A stretch of 64,000 nucleotides of DNA from Comamonadaceae bacterium G21597-S1 (GTDB lineage Bacteria > Pseudomonadota > Gammaproteobacteria > Burkholderiales > Burkholderiaceae_C): assembly GCA_027214345.1 (NCBI GenBank), contig JAPWHR010000001.1, forward strand, positions 558,001 through 622,000, written 5' to 3'. Position 1 is the first letter of the stretch. Each line of letters begins with the position of its first letter. Below are positions 8,748 through 19,552 of the stretch, piece after piece. The position numbers and the translations under genes are program-made. Below the pieces are notes generated by a model. It was given only the letters and a program-made list of their open reading frames with translations. It was not told the origin of the DNA and did not search any database.

Positions 8748-10304
8748 ATGACAGAACGCACCCGTTGCGACCGGACCGCCGCCTGGAGCGCCTTGCGCGT
8801 GGCCCGCGCCGGCGCGGCATCCGACATCGACCTGCGCAAGGCCTTCGACGTCGACGCGGGCCGCTTCGAGGCCTTCAGCCAGCAGGCCCCGCATGTGTTC
8901 GCGGACCTGTCCAAGAACCTGATCGACGCCCGCATCGAACACGGCCTGTTGCAGCTGGCCCGTGAGTGTGGTGTCGCCGGGCACCGGGACGCGATGTTCG
9001 CCGGCGCCGCGATCAACAATACCGAGCAGCGGGCAGTACGCCATGTATTGCTGCGCACACCCCGGCCGGCCGCCGGCGCGAGCATGGAGCCCGACCTGGC
9101 GCTGGTGCACGAGACGCTGGATGCGATGCTGGCCTATGCCGAGCAGGTCCGCGGCGACCCGGCCATCACCGACGTCGTCAACATCGGCATCGGCGGCTCC
9201 GACCTCGGGCCGCAGATGGCGGTGCGCGCGCTCGACGCATTCGCGCAGGCGGGCAAGCGGCTGCATTTCGTGTCGAACGTCGACGGCCACGAGCTCGACG
9301 CGACCCTGCGCGATCTCACGCCCGCCGGCACCGTGTTCCTGATCGCGTCCAAGACCTTCACGACCATCGAGACCATGACCAATGCGGCCTCGGCCAAGCG
9401 CTGGTTCGAGGCGCAGGGCGGGGGCGACATCGCGCGCCATTTCTGCGCGCTGACGACCAACGTGGAGGCCGCCAACCGTTTCGGCATCACCACCACCTTC
9501 GGTTTCTGGGACTGGGTCGGCGGGCGTTATTCGCTGTGGTCGGCGATCGGCCTGCCGATCGCGATCGCCATCGGTGCCGATGGTTTCCGTGCCTTCCTCG
9601 CTGGCGCCCACGAGATGGACGAGCATTTCCGCACCGCGCCGCTCGAGCGCAACCTGCCGGTGCGGCTGGCGCTGATCGACATCTGGTACCGTAACTTCCG
9701 CGGATTCACCAGCCGCAGCATCGCCCCGTATCACAGCGCGCTGGCGCGCTGGCCGGCCTACCTGCAGCAGCTGGAGATGGAGAGCAACGGCAAGCGGGTC
9801 GACGCCCAGGGCGAAACGCTGCCGTTCGACACCGCGCCGGTGCTCTGGGGCGAGCCGGGTACCAATGGCCAGCATGCGTATTTCCAGCAACTGCACCAGG
9901 GCACGGATGTGGTTCCGGTGGAGTTCGTCGCCGTGAAGACGCCGCGCCACACACTCGAAGGCCACCACGACCTGCTGCTGGCCAATGCGCTGGCGCAGGC
10001 CCAGGCGCTGATGGTGGGGCAGGCCGACCCTGGCGGCCATCGGCACTTCACCGGCAACCGACCGAGTACCTTCCTGCTGCTCGACGAACTCGCGCCGGGC
10101 AACCTGGGCGCCCTGATCGCGATGCAGGAGCACCGGGTCTTCGTCAGCGGCTCGATCTGGGGCATCAACAGCTTCGACCAGTGGGGTGTCGAACTGGGCA
10201 AGGTGCTGGCCAAGGCGATTGCGCCGCGCCTGGCCAGCGGCGACGTCGCCGGGCTGGATGGATCCACGGCCGGCTTGTTGCGGCGCCTGCGTACGAAGCC
10301 GTGA
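8748..10304 (+). CDS. pgi: Glucose-6-phosphate isomerase
   Basis: A 518-residue isomerase interconverting glucose 6-phosphate and fructose 6-phosphate. Signatures visible are VNIGIGGSDLGP near residue 143, SKTFTTIETMTNA near 200, and GSIWGINSFDQWGVELGK near 470, which carries the conserved second PGI pattern. The start at 8748 follows GGAGAAG at a spacing of six bases. A GTG at 8718 overlapping the tal stop is also in frame, but would add ten unusual residues. It overlaps the next gene by one base (TGATG). Confidence 0.96.
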   Translation: MTERTRCDRTAAWSALRVARAGAASDIDLRKAFDVDAGRFEAFSQQAPHVFADLSKNLIDARIEHGLLQLARECGVAGHRDAMFAGAAINNTEQRAVRHVLLRTPRPAAGASMEPDLALVHETLDAMLAYAEQVRGDPAITDVVNIGIGGSDLGPQMAVRALDAFAQAGKRLHFVSNVDGHELDATLRDLTPAGTVFLIASKTFTTIETMTNAASAKRWFEAQGGGDIARHFCALTTNVEAANRFGITTTFGFWDWVGGRYSLWSAIGLPIAIAIGADGFRAFLAGAHEMDEHFRTAPLERNLPVRLALIDIWYRNFRGFTSRSIAPYHSALARWPAYLQQLEMESNGKRVDAQGETLPFDTAPVLWGEPGTNGQHAYFQQLHQGTDVVPVEFVAVKTPRHTLEGHHDLLLANALAQAQALMVGQADPGGHRHFTGNRPSTFLLLDELAPGNLGALIAMQEHRVFVSGSIWGINSFDQWGVELGKVLAKAIAPRLASGDVAGLDGSTAGLLRRLRTKP

Positions 10305-11557
10305 TGGCGGGCGCACGCGCGTCCGTGTTGCCGTTGCAGCAGGCGCGCAACCTGCAACTGGCGGCCCAGGGCCTGTTGCGGCCGGCGGCCCGGGCGGCGA
10401 CCCCGGCGGCCGTGCGGCGCGGCATCGGGCGCATGGAGCTGCTGCAGATCGACACCATTCATGTCGTTGCACGCAGTCCCTACTTGGTACTGTTCTCGCG
10501 CCTGGGCGACTATCCGATGGCGTGGCTGGACCAGGCCCTGGAGGCGGGTCATGTGTTCGAGACCTGGGCCCACGAGGCCTGTTTTGCCCCGACCGCGCAA
10601 CTGGCATTGCACCGCAGCCACAACCGCGCCACGCGCCAGCACTGGGGTGTGGCGCTGGGGCGTACCGGCGACGCGCAGCAGCAGGCACACCTGGCGCGCC
10701 TGCTCGAGCATGTGCGCAGCAACGGGCCGGTGCGTTCGGCGGACTTCACGCGCACCGACGGGCGCAGCGGCGGATGGTGGGGCTGGAAGGATGAAAAACT
10801 CTGGCTCGAGGCCTTGTTCGCGCGGGGCGACCTGATGGTGGCGCGGCGGGAACGCTTTCAACGCGTCTACGACCTGGCCGAGCGGGTGCATCCGGGCGTC
10901 GATGCACTGGCGCTGCCGGATGCCGCCGCGGTGCGCGACGCGTTCATCGACGCGTCGGTGCGCGCGCTGGGCATCACGCAGGCGCGATGGGTACACGACT
11001 ATTTCCGGCTGAAGCCCCGGCTGCGCGACGTCGACCTGGATCCGTGGGTGGACGACGGACGCCTGGTACGCGTCGCGGTTGACGGGTGGGAGCGGCCGGC
11101 CTACGTGCATGCCGATCACCTGCCGCTACTGCGTCAGGCGCAACGCGGGCGGCTGCAGGCTACGCACACCACGGTGTTGTCGCCGTTCGATCCCCTGGTG
11201 TGGGACCGCGAACGTGCCTCGGTGATGTTCGGTTTCGACTACCGCATCGAGTGTTATACGCCGGCGGACAAGCGTGTCTACGGCTATTTCGTGCTGCCGC
11301 TGCTGCATCGCGGGCGGTTGGTCGGCCGGCTCGACGCGAAGGCGCATCGCGAGCAGGGCCTGTTCGAACTCAAGTCCCTGTTCCTGGAGCCAGGTGTGGA
11401 CGCCGACGACGAACTGCTGCGGGGGCTGGCAGGTGCGTTGTGGCGCTGCGCGCGCTGGCATGGCGCGCAGCGGATCCGACTTGTGCGAACATCACCCTCG
11501 GCGCTCGCGCCACGCATGCGACGGGCGCTGCGAGCCTGCGAGCAGGAGAACGCATGA
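10304..11557 (+). CDS. Winged-helix DNA glycosylase, YcaQ/AlkX family
   Basis: A 417-residue protein of the HTH_42 (formerly DUF1006) family. E. coli YcaQ of this family unhooks interstrand cross-links and removes bulky alkyl lesions. The family core LLQIDTIHVVARS near residues 46-58 contains the Q-hydrophobic-D motif that is catalytic in YcaQ, followed by YLVLFSRLGDY. Other typical pieces are AFETWAHEA-like FETWAHEACF and TTVLSPFDPLVWDR. The start is the ATG at 10304, sharing a base with the pgi stop. It runs by ATGA overlap into a HAD hydrolase. The metabolic neighbours give no clue to the repair role. Confidence 0.82.
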   Translation: MAGARASVLPLQQARNLQLAAQGLLRPAARAATPAAVRRGIGRMELLQIDTIHVVARSPYLVLFSRLGDYPMAWLDQALEAGHVFETWAHEACFAPTAQLALHRSHNRATRQHWGVALGRTGDAQQQAHLARLLEHVRSNGPVRSADFTRTDGRSGGWWGWKDEKLWLEALFARGDLMVARRERFQRVYDLAERVHPGVDALALPDAAAVRDAFIDASVRALGITQARWVHDYFRLKPRLRDVDLDPWVDDGRLVRVAVDGWERPAYVHADHLPLLRQAQRGRLQATHTTVLSPFDPLVWDRERASVMFGFDYRIECYTPADKRVYGYFVLPLLHRGRLVGRLDAKAHREQGLFELKSLFLEPGVDADDELLRGLAGALWRCARWHGAQRIRLVRTSPSALAPRMRRALRACEQENA

Positions 11558-12180
11558 CAACCGACGTGGTGTTCGATTTTGGCGCGGTGCTGTTCAGCTG
11601 GCGGCCCGACCTGCTGGTGGCCGAGCAGTTTCCATCCCAGGCCGCAACGCCGCAGGCGGCGCGGGCATTGGCGCACGACATCTTCCACCACGACGACTGG
11701 GTGTCGTTCGACCGCGGCGTGCTGGCGCTCGACCATGTGATCGAACGTACCGCGCGGCGGCTGGCTTTGCCCCACCACAACATGTCGACGCTGATGTCCG
11801 GCATCGGGGAGCGCCTGGCGCCGATACCCGATACGCTGGAAATGCTGGCCCGCCTGCGCTCGCGGCGCGAGCAGCACGGCGACGTGCGCCTGTATTTCCT
11901 GTCCAACATGCCGGCCCCGTTTGCCCGGGTGCTGGAACACCGCCATGATTTCCTGCGCTGGTTCGATGGCGGCGTGTTCTCCGGCGACGTGCAACTGACC
12001 AAGCCCGATCCGGCCATCTACGCCTTGCTGGAAACGCGTTTCGGCCTCGAGCCGGCGCGCACCGTGTTCGTCGACGACCTTGCTGCGAACGTGGCCGTGG
12101 CGCAGGCGCGCGGATGGCGCGCCATCCGCTTCGAATCCGCGGCGCAGGTCGAGCCTTACCTGATTCTCCCGCAGGCCTGA
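11554..12180 (+). CDS. HAD superfamily hydrolase (YihX-like)
   Basis: A 208-residue haloacid dehalogenase-like phosphatase. Motif I is degenerate: VFDFGAVLFSW has only the first aspartate clearly in place, where most members have DxDxT/V. Motif II is LSNMP near residue 114, motif III the lysine in TKPDPAIY near 150, and motif IV VFVDDLAANV near 172. This D-x-G form of motif I also occurs in YihX and epoxide-hydrolase N-terminal-like HAD proteins. The ATG lies in an ATGA overlap with the glycosylase gene, so the two are probably co-translated. The substrate is unknown. Confidence 0.85.
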   Translation: MTTDVVFDFGAVLFSWRPDLLVAEQFPSQAATPQAARALAHDIFHHDDWVSFDRGVLALDHVIERTARRLALPHHNMSTLMSGIGERLAPIPDTLEMLARLRSRREQHGDVRLYFLSNMPAPFARVLEHRHDFLRWFDGGVFSGDVQLTKPDPAIYALLETRFGLEPARTVFVDDLAANVAVAQARGWRAIRFESAAQVEPYLILPQA

Positions 12181-12297
12181 GCCGAGCCCCGATGGCCGCG
12201 GGAACGATTGCAACCCGGGGCCATGGGGGCCGTGGGCGATCGGTGTCGCGATTTTCCGACTGCGCCGGAGCCAGGTGCATGTCCCTCGTCTTTTCCG

Positions 12298-12318
12298 TTG
12301 ATTGGTTTCACCAGTCAA
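12298..12318. promoter_or_regulatory. Inverted repeat upstream of the N-acyltransferase gene
   Basis: TTGATTGGT (12298-12306) and ACCAGTCAA (12310-12318) form a 9+9 inverted repeat with one mismatch and a 3-base centre. It lies 79 bases before the acyltransferase start in an AT-richer leader. It could be an operator, but no regulator gene is adjacent. Confidence 0.4.
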
Positions 12319-12396
12319 TGCTAATGTTTCGATATAGCGAATCGGGACGATAGTGCTCCGATGCCTACACCCCCTCAACTTTCAGGAAACATACGC

Positions 12397-13068
12397 ATGC
12401 AAACATCCACTCTTGGTTTTCTCGTTCGCCTGGCCAGCAGCGAACAGGATTTTCGCGACGCGTGCGCCGTGCGCGCCGCCGCCTATGGTCACCACGATGC
12501 CGCACTGGGCCCGCAGTTCGCCGAGGTGGAGCCGCTGGACCGTGCCGAAGGCACGGTGGTACTGGTGTGCCGCGATCAGGCCACGGGCGAATGCCTGGGG
12601 ACCGCGCGCATCCAGGTGAGCGGATTCGGTCCCTTGACGCTCGAGTCGAGCCTGCGCCTGCCCGAATGGCTGGCCAATCGCCCGCGTGCCCAGATCTCGC
12701 GGCTGGCCGTCGTGGCGGGCGCCAGCAATGTGGTCAAGTTGTTGCTGATGAAAGCCAGCTACCAGTATTGCCTGGCCACCCAGGTGCGCTGGATGGTGAT
12801 CGGTGCGCGTTCGGCGGCGCTGATCCGCAACTACCGCAGCCTGGGATTCAAGGACGTCTTCGAGGGCGGCGAATGGGTGCCGTTGGCCAGTGCCGGAGGC
12901 TTGCCGCACCAGATCCTGGCGCTCGACGTGGCAGGCGCCAAGGAGGCCTGGCAGGCGACCAAGAACCGCCTGCTGGGTTTCATGACCGAGACCGTGCATG
13001 CCGACGTGCAGGTGGTGGCGGCCAACGACGACAACGCGGTGACACGTCCGGCAGCCCTGGTCGCCTGA
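12397..13068 (+). CDS. N-acyltransferase of the FeeM / autoinducer-synthase-like GNAT fold
   Basis: A 223-residue protein resembling N-acyl amino acid synthases (FeeM) and the acyl-homoserine-lactone-synthase branch of GNAT enzymes. Visible pieces are the N-terminal FLVRLASSEQDFRDACAVR, the substrate strand LVCRDQATGECLGTARI, the ISRLAVV strand near residue 105, and the MVIGARSAALIRNYRSLGF region near 140, typical of FeeM-like proteins. The start at 12397 has AGGAA eight bases upstream; the ATG at 12361 is in frame but lacks one. It stands alone, with no luxR-type gene or acyl carrier protein nearby, and is followed by a shared bidirectional terminator. The product is unknown. Confidence 0.65.
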   Translation: MQTSTLGFLVRLASSEQDFRDACAVRAAAYGHHDAALGPQFAEVEPLDRAEGTVVLVCRDQATGECLGTARIQVSGFGPLTLESSLRLPEWLANRPRAQISRLAVVAGASNVVKLLLMKASYQYCLATQVRWMVIGARSAALIRNYRSLGFKDVFEGGEWVPLASAGGLPHQILALDVAGAKEAWQATKNRLLGFMTETVHADVQVVAANDDNAVTRPAALVA

Positions 13069-13104
13069 TGCGGGCCGGTGAGACCGGCCATTCCCGCGGC
13101 CCAT

Positions 13105-13143
13105 GAAAAAACCCCGCGAACCTTGCGCTCGCGGGGTTTTTTC
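13105..13143. terminator. Bidirectional rho-independent terminator between the acyltransferase and groEL
   Basis: AAAAAACCCCGCGA and TCGCGGGGTTTTTT flank a short loop, giving a GC stem with an A-tract on one side and a T-tract on the other. It can stop transcription from both convergent genes. Confidence 0.9.
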
Positions 13144-13198
13144 TGTCTGGCAGGTGCCGGGCACCGCCTGGCACCCGGCACGGCAGGCAGTCAGGCCA

Positions 13199-14875
<1,677 letters not shown>

Positions 14876-14906
14876 CTATCTGGTTAGTGAGTGGGTGCTG
14901 CGTCGA

Positions 14907-15200
14907 TTACTTGGCGTCGACGACTGCGAACAGGTCGTCTTCCTTCATCACCAGCAACTCGTCGCCATCGACCTTGACGGTCTGGCCGCTGTATTTGCCG
15001 AACAGGACGCGGTCGCCGACCTTGACGGCCATCGCGCTGAGTTCGCCCTTGTCGTTCTTCTTGCCCGGGCCAACAGCCAGGACTTCGCCCTGATCGGGTT
15101 TTTCAGCCGCGCTGTCAGGGATGACGATGCCAGAAGCAGTCTTGGTTTCGTTTTCCACGCGTTTGACGATCACACGGTCGTGCAGGGGGCGAAGTTTCAT
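14907..15200 (-). CDS. groS: Co-chaperonin GroES (10 kDa)
   Basis: A 97-residue lid subunit for GroEL. It starts [18 protein letters not shown], has the mobile-loop region [12 protein letters not shown] near residues 18-30 and the closing [15 protein letters not shown] and DLFAV segments. It is first in the groES-groEL operon. The upstream region carries a perfect CIRCE element overlapping the transcription start, so HrcA control of heat-shock induction is expected. Confidence 0.98.
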   Translation of the reverse strand: MKLRPLHDRVIVKRVENETKTASGIVIPDSAAEKPDQGEVLAVGPGKKNDKGELSAMAVKVGDRVLFGKYSGQTVKVDGDELLVMKEDDLFAVVDAK

Positions 15201-15287
15201 AAGATCTCCTTGGTTTGAAACGATTGGGTCATCAAAAAGGCACCAGGCAAATGCCGGTGCCAGTCAATATGAAGCGATGGTGCATTG

Positions 15288-15314
15288 TTAGCACTCATCT
15301 CTATCGAGTGCTAA
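15288..15314. promoter_or_regulatory. CIRCE operator (HrcA binding site)
   Basis: TTAGCACTC (15288-15296), nine bases, then GAGTGCTAA (15306-15314): an exact match to the CIRCE consensus in both arms. It lies about 90 bases before groES. Confidence 0.96.
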
Positions 15315-15341
15315 TGATAATGCCATTTGTGGCCGATTCAA
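15314..15341 (-). promoter_or_regulatory. groESL promoter
   Basis: On the minus strand, TTGAAT (15336-15341) is followed after 16 bases by TATCAT (15314-15319), directly upstream of CIRCE. The -35 is also part of CTTGAA, as in sigma-32 promoters, so dual use is possible. Confidence 0.55.
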
Positions 15342-15386
15342 GGCCTCCAGGCACAAATTGTGTGCGTGTTGCCGGGCCGGCTCCGG

Positions 15387-16319
15387 TCAGCCGACGGCCG
15401 GGGTGCGGCCGAACAAGCGGTGTACCTGTGTCCGCATCCACTGGTGCGCGGGGTCATGCGCGGTGCTTTCGTGCCAGACCAGCTTGACGTCGTAACGCGG
15501 TGACGCCGCCCGCGGCAATTCCCAGATTCGCACCTCCTGGTGCTGGCGTACGTTGGTAGCGTACATCTCGGGCACGATCGTCAGCAGATCGGTGCTGCGC
15601 GCGAGTTCGGGCAAGGCGCCGAAGTGCCGCGCCCGCAACACGATGCGATCGGCCAGTTTCATGCGCACCAGCATGCGTTCCACGCTGTCGTGGAAGGTGG
15701 CCGTGGGGGAGGCCACCACGAGCAGGGATTCCGCCAGTTGGCGTGCGCTCAGGGCGCGGCCGACCTTGCCCGAGCGCGGTCGCCAGTGTGTGGAGGACAT
15801 CGCGACGTAGCGCTCGCTGAACAACTGGTCCGCGTGCACGTCCCGCCGATGGGTGTCCAGGATGCCGATGGCAAAGTCGATTTCCCTTGCCTGCAGTGCC
15901 AGCGGCAGGTCGTCGGCCGCAACCGAGACGTTCGCCAGATGGGCATGTGGCGCCAATTGGCGCAATGCGGCGGCCAGCGGTGGCAGGAACATGATCTCGC
16001 CCAGGTCCGACAACGACAGGCGCCAGCGCAGGTCGCTGTGCATCGGGTCGAACACGTCACGCACCGTGACGGATTGCTCGAGCAGCTGCAACTGGAGCTG
16101 CACCTTGGGGGCCAGGCTTTCGCACAGGCGTGTGGGCTTGAGGCCGGCTGCGGAGCGCACGTAGAGCTCGTCCTTGAAGTAGTCGCGCAATCGGGACAAG
16201 GCGTTGCTGGTGGCAGGCTGGGACAAGGCCAGCGCCTTGCCGGCTGCCGTCACCGAGCCGGTTCGATGGATGGCGCACAGCACACGCAGCAGATTCAGGT
16301 CGAGTTGTCGGAAGTTCAT
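15387..16319 (-). CDS. LysR-type regulator, divergent from the TRAP operon
   Basis: A 310-residue LysR-family regulator. The winged HTH is at residues 1-63 (LDLNLLRVLCAIHRTGSVTAA; SQPATSNALSRLRDYF). The periplasmic-binding-like effector domain covers about 90-295. The DLNLLR start and SLSDLGEIMFLPPLA pattern place it near the NodD/PcpR/LinR branch, whose members often sense aromatic acids. I take the ATG at 16319; ten more codons are open upstream, but the family begins here. It is divergent from a TRAP transporter with 191 bases between, so that operon is its likely target. Confidence 0.9.
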   Translation of the reverse strand: MNFRQLDLNLLRVLCAIHRTGSVTAAGKALALSQPATSNALSRLRDYFKDELYVRSAAGLKPTRLCESLAPKVQLQLQLLEQSVTVRDVFDPMHSDLRWRLSLSDLGEIMFLPPLAAALRQLAPHAHLANVSVAADDLPLALQAREIDFAIGILDTHRRDVHADQLFSERYVAMSSTHWRPRSGKVGRALSARQLAESLLVVASPTATFHDSVERMLVRMKLADRIVLRARHFGALPELARSTDLLTIVPEMYATNVRQHQEVRIWELPRAASPRYDVKLVWHESTAHDPAHQWMRTQVHRLFGRTPAVG

Positions 16320-16397
16320 GGTACGGGCCTGCGCGCAGCCGACAGGCAAGGACTTGCATTATCGGGTTGGTGAATGCTTCACATCATGCATATCCAT

Positions 16398-16426
16398 TTG
16401 CCACATGTTGCGTTGTTGCCTATATT
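16398..16426 (+). promoter_or_regulatory. Sigma-70 promoter of the TRAP operon
   Basis: TTGCCA (16398-16403), 17-base spacer, TATATT (16421-16426). It lies about 85 bases before the dctP-type ATG and inside the LysR intergenic region. Spacing and both boxes are near consensus. Confidence 0.6.
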
Positions 16427-16510
16427 GGCGCTGCGACACAGGAGCCGCTCGAGGGGGCCATTTTTTGCCTGCGGACCTTCTTGAACCACACACACAACCT
16501 GGAGACAGAC

Positions 16511-17539
16511 ATGAACCATCCCCACATCCGCCTGCGCCTCGTCACCGGGGCCGCCCTGTTGCTGGCCGCGCTGGGCGCGCAGGCGCAGGACAAGGCGGTC
16601 GAACTCAAGTTTGCCCACTGGTTGCCCGCCGGGCATCCACTGGCCAAGCTGGGTTTCGAGCCCTGGGCGAAATCGGTCGAGGAGGCGTCCAAGGGATCGA
16701 TCAAGGTGGCGCTGTTTCCGGCGCAGCAATTGGGCAAGGCAGCCGACCACTATGACCTGGCGCGGGACGGTATCGCCGACATGACCTGGGTGAACCCCGG
16801 TTACCAGGCGGGCCGTTTCCCGATGATCGCGGCCGGCGAACTGCCATTCCTGATCGGCAAGCCCGGTCCTGGCTCGGCGGCGCTCGACCAGTGGTACCGC
16901 AGCTATGCGCCGGCCGAGATGAAGGACGTGAAAGTCTGCTTCGCCCACGTCCACGTGGGCACGTTCCACTCCAAGAAGCCGATCAGCGAACCCGGACAGC
17001 TCAAGGGCATGAAAATCCGCTCGGCCAACGGAACCGTGGCGCAGACCATGACGCTGCTGGGCGCGACCAATGTGCAGGTGTCGGCGCCGGAAGCCCGTGA
17101 CGCGCTGGAAAAAGGCCTGGCCGACGCGATCACGTTCCCGTGGAAATCGATCATCACCTTCGGCATCGACAAGGTCGCGAAGTTCCACACCGATGTGCGG
17201 CTCTACAGTTCGAGCTTCGTCTGGGTGATGAACAAGCCCTGGTACGACAAGCTCGCCGCCGGCCAGAAAAAAGTGATCGACGACCATTGCAACAATGCCT
17301 GGGCCGCCAAGGTCGGCGCGACATGGGGCGACGACGAGGACTCGGGCCAGGCCATGCTGGAAAAAACCCCCGGCCACACCATCGTGAAGATCACGGCGGC
17401 GCAACGTGATGCCTGGAAAAAGGCGGTCGAGCCTGTCTACGGGCAATGGACGGCAGCGGCCGACGCGGCCGGCAACAAGGGGGCAGCCGCACTGGCGGAC
17501 TTGCGCAAGGAACTGGCGGCACGGCAAGCAGACAACTGA
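16511..17539 (+). CDS. TRAP transporter substrate-binding protein, DctP family
   Basis: A 342-residue periplasmic receptor for a C4-dicarboxylate, keto acid or similar organic acid. It has a signal peptide at residues 1-26 with cleavage near AQA-QDK. The mature start KAVELKFAHWLPAGHP is typical of DctP proteins, and the SANGTVAQTM region near 175 corresponds to the conserved arginine segment (MKIRSANG). The ATG at 16511 is preceded by GGAGAC. The stop overlaps the next ATG (TGATG), coupling translation with the membrane subunits. Ligand unknown; the LysR neighbour suggests an aromatic or dicarboxylic acid. Confidence 0.93.
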   Translation: MNHPHIRLRLVTGAALLLAALGAQAQDKAVELKFAHWLPAGHPLAKLGFEPWAKSVEEASKGSIKVALFPAQQLGKAADHYDLARDGIADMTWVNPGYQAGRFPMIAAGELPFLIGKPGPGSAALDQWYRSYAPAEMKDVKVCFAHVHVGTFHSKKPISEPGQLKGMKIRSANGTVAQTMTLLGATNVQVSAPEARDALEKGLADAITFPWKSIITFGIDKVAKFHTDVRLYSSSFVWVMNKPWYDKLAAGQKKVIDDHCNNAWAAKVGATWGDDEDSGQAMLEKTPGHTIVKITAAQRDAWKKAVEPVYGQWTAAADAAGNKGAAALADLRKELAARQADN

Positions 17540-18045
17540 TGCGGCGCATCCTGTCGGCCATCGAGTCGGTGGCCGCGGTGTTTCTGCTGCTGATCGCCCT
17601 GCTGACGGCAGGCAACGTGTTGCTGCGCTACGCATTCAGCATGCAGATTCCCGACTGGTTCGACGGCACCCAGATGCTGCAGGGCATTGCCATGTTCTGG
17701 GGCATTTCGTTGGCAACCTACTACGGTACCCACATCGGGGTCGACATCGTGTGGGAACATCTCGGCCCGGCGGGCCGGCGGCGACTCGATCTCGTGGCGA
17801 CCGCCATCACCGCCGCATTCCTGATGCCACTGGCCTGGATGGTGTGGGTCAAGGTCGGCGGCACCGGAAGCCAGGGCACGATGGACCTGCGCCTGCCGCT
17901 GCAATGGTTCTACAGTGTCGCCGCCGTCGGCGCCAGCGTGGCCGCGTTGCTGGCACTGGTGCGGCTGTGGCAGCTGTGGCACCGGCGCGAAGCCGGTCGC
18001 GACACCTCGCAGGACGACCTGGCGTCGACGATCCATGGATCGTGA
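17539..18045 (+). CDS. TRAP transporter small permease, DctQ family
   Basis: A 168-residue membrane protein with four helices, near residues 9-30, 45-65 (with the conserved GISLATYYGTHIGVD, family pattern W..A...R..H), 85-105 and 130-150. It starts at the ATG sharing one base with the receptor stop, and its end overlaps the large permease by 11 bases. The C-terminal tail is charged and cytoplasmic. Confidence 0.92.
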   Translation: MRRILSAIESVAAVFLLLIALLTAGNVLLRYAFSMQIPDWFDGTQMLQGIAMFWGISLATYYGTHIGVDIVWEHLGPAGRRRLDLVATAITAAFLMPLAWMVWVKVGGTGSQGTMDLRLPLQWFYSVAAVGASVAALLALVRLWQLWHRREAGRDTSQDDLASTIHGS

Positions 18046-19336
18046 CCTGGCCGCCCTGCTGGGTTTTGTCACCATGTTCGGCCTGATGGCCGTGCGTGTT
18101 CCGATCGGGCTGGCAATGGGTATTGCCGGCGTGGGTGGGTTCGCGTTGCTCTCGGGCACCGGACCGGCGTTGAACCTGCTGGCCAACGTGCCGTTGTCGG
18201 TGCTCACCGACTACAACCTCAGCGTGATCCCGATGTTCATCCTGATGGGCGCCTTTGCGTCGCATTCGGGCATGAGTACCGAGTTGTTTGTCGCCGGCAG
18301 GGCCTGGTTCGGACATCGGCGCGGCGGGCTCGCGCTGGCCACCATCGCTGCCTGCGGCGGCTTCTCGGCCATCAACGGGTCTTCGGTCGCAACCGCTGCG
18401 ACCATGACGCAGGTCGCCTTGCCCGAAATGCGGCGGGCCGGCTACGACGTCGGTTTCTCGGCCGGCCTGATTGCCGCCGGCGGTACGCTGGGCATCATGA
18501 TTCCGCCATCGGTGATCCTGGTGTTGTACGGCATCATGACCGAGACCGACATCACCAAGCTGTTTGCCGCCGGCATCATCCCCGGCATCATGGCCGTGGC
18601 TTTTTATGGTGTCGTCGTGGCCGCGATGGCCTGGTGGCGTCCCGATGCGGTTCCGCGCGGCGACCGCCATGGCTGGGGCGAACGTTTCGCCTCGTTGCGG
18701 GCGCTGTGGGCGGTGGTCGTGCTGTTCCTGTTCGTCTTGGGCGGTATCTATGGCGGCCTGTTCACGGTGCAGGAGGCGGCCGGGATCGGTGCCGTCGGTA
18801 CGCTGCTCATCGGCATGTTGCGCGGGCGCTTGCCGTGGCGCGAGATCAAGGCGGCACTGATCGGTGCTTTGCGCGTGTCGTCGGCAATCATGCTGATCGT
18901 CGTCGGGGCCTATCTGTTCGGTTATTTCCTGACCATCACGCAATTCACGCAAAACGCGGTGCAGTTCCTGGTGCATCTGCCGGTGGGGCCGTTCGGCGTG
19001 CTCGCGCTGATCATGCTGGGTTATCTGGTCCTGGGTGCGGTGATGGACGAACTGGCGATGATCCTGCTGACGGTGCCCATCGTGTTCCCGGCCATGATGC
19101 AACTGGGTTTCGACTCGATCTGGTTCGGCGTGATCGTCGTGATGGCCGTGACCTTCGGCATGATCTGTCCGCCGGTGGGCATGAATGTCTTCGTCATCAA
19201 TTCGATCGCACGGGACGTGCCGCTGGGCGCCATCTACAAGGGGACCCTGCCGTTCATCGGCGTGGACCTGATACGCCTGTTCATCCTGTGCATGTTCCCG
19301 GCCTTGTCCTTGTGGCTGCCGGGTTTCATTCCCTGA
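18035..19336 (+). CDS. TRAP transporter large permease, DctM family
   Basis: A 433-residue channel subunit with about 12 helices that couples uptake to the sodium or proton gradient. Typical DctM stretches are visible: SVIPMFILMGAFAS near residue 55, FSAINGSSVATAATM near 110, AAGGTLGIMIPPSV near 145, and MICPPVGMNVFVI near 370. The start at 18035 overlaps the small-permease end by 11 bases. It closes the receptor-DctQ-DctM operon. The following 216 bases before ahpC hold no gene that I recognise and end in the ahpC leader. Confidence 0.95.
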   Translation: MDRDLAALLGFVTMFGLMAVRVPIGLAMGIAGVGGFALLSGTGPALNLLANVPLSVLTDYNLSVIPMFILMGAFASHSGMSTELFVAGRAWFGHRRGGLALATIAACGGFSAINGSSVATAATMTQVALPEMRRAGYDVGFSAGLIAAGGTLGIMIPPSVILVLYGIMTETDITKLFAAGIIPGIMAVAFYGVVVAAMAWWRPDAVPRGDRHGWGERFASLRALWAVVVLFLFVLGGIYGGLFTVQEAAGIGAVGTLLIGMLRGRLPWREIKAALIGALRVSSAIMLIVVGAYLFGYFLTITQFTQNAVQFLVHLPVGPFGVLALIMLGYLVLGAVMDELAMILLTVPIVFPAMMQLGFDSIWFGVIVVMAVTFGMICPPVGMNVFVINSIARDVPLGAIYKGTLPFIGVDLIRLFILCMFPALSLWLPGFIP

Positions 19337-19552
19337 CCGATCCCGGGGCCGCACACAAGCGATCCCCGGGGCTGCAACCGGCGCGCCGCCCGCTGTTCGG
19401 AGCCAACCGTATCGCTGCACCGGTCACCGTCGCGTACGGCGCAGATTAGGGCTTGTCTATTGCTGGTATTGGGGAAATCAACCCCTGATGGATGTGTGTG
19501 TTGGCATAATCAAGTTTCGCTATCAACATAAACCACTGCATAGGAGTTAACC

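Noticed and set aside
19337..19552. Possible OxyR site before ahpC
   Set aside because: CTAT and ATAG tetrads occur near 19520-19545 but not at the OxyR spacing, so I do not call it.
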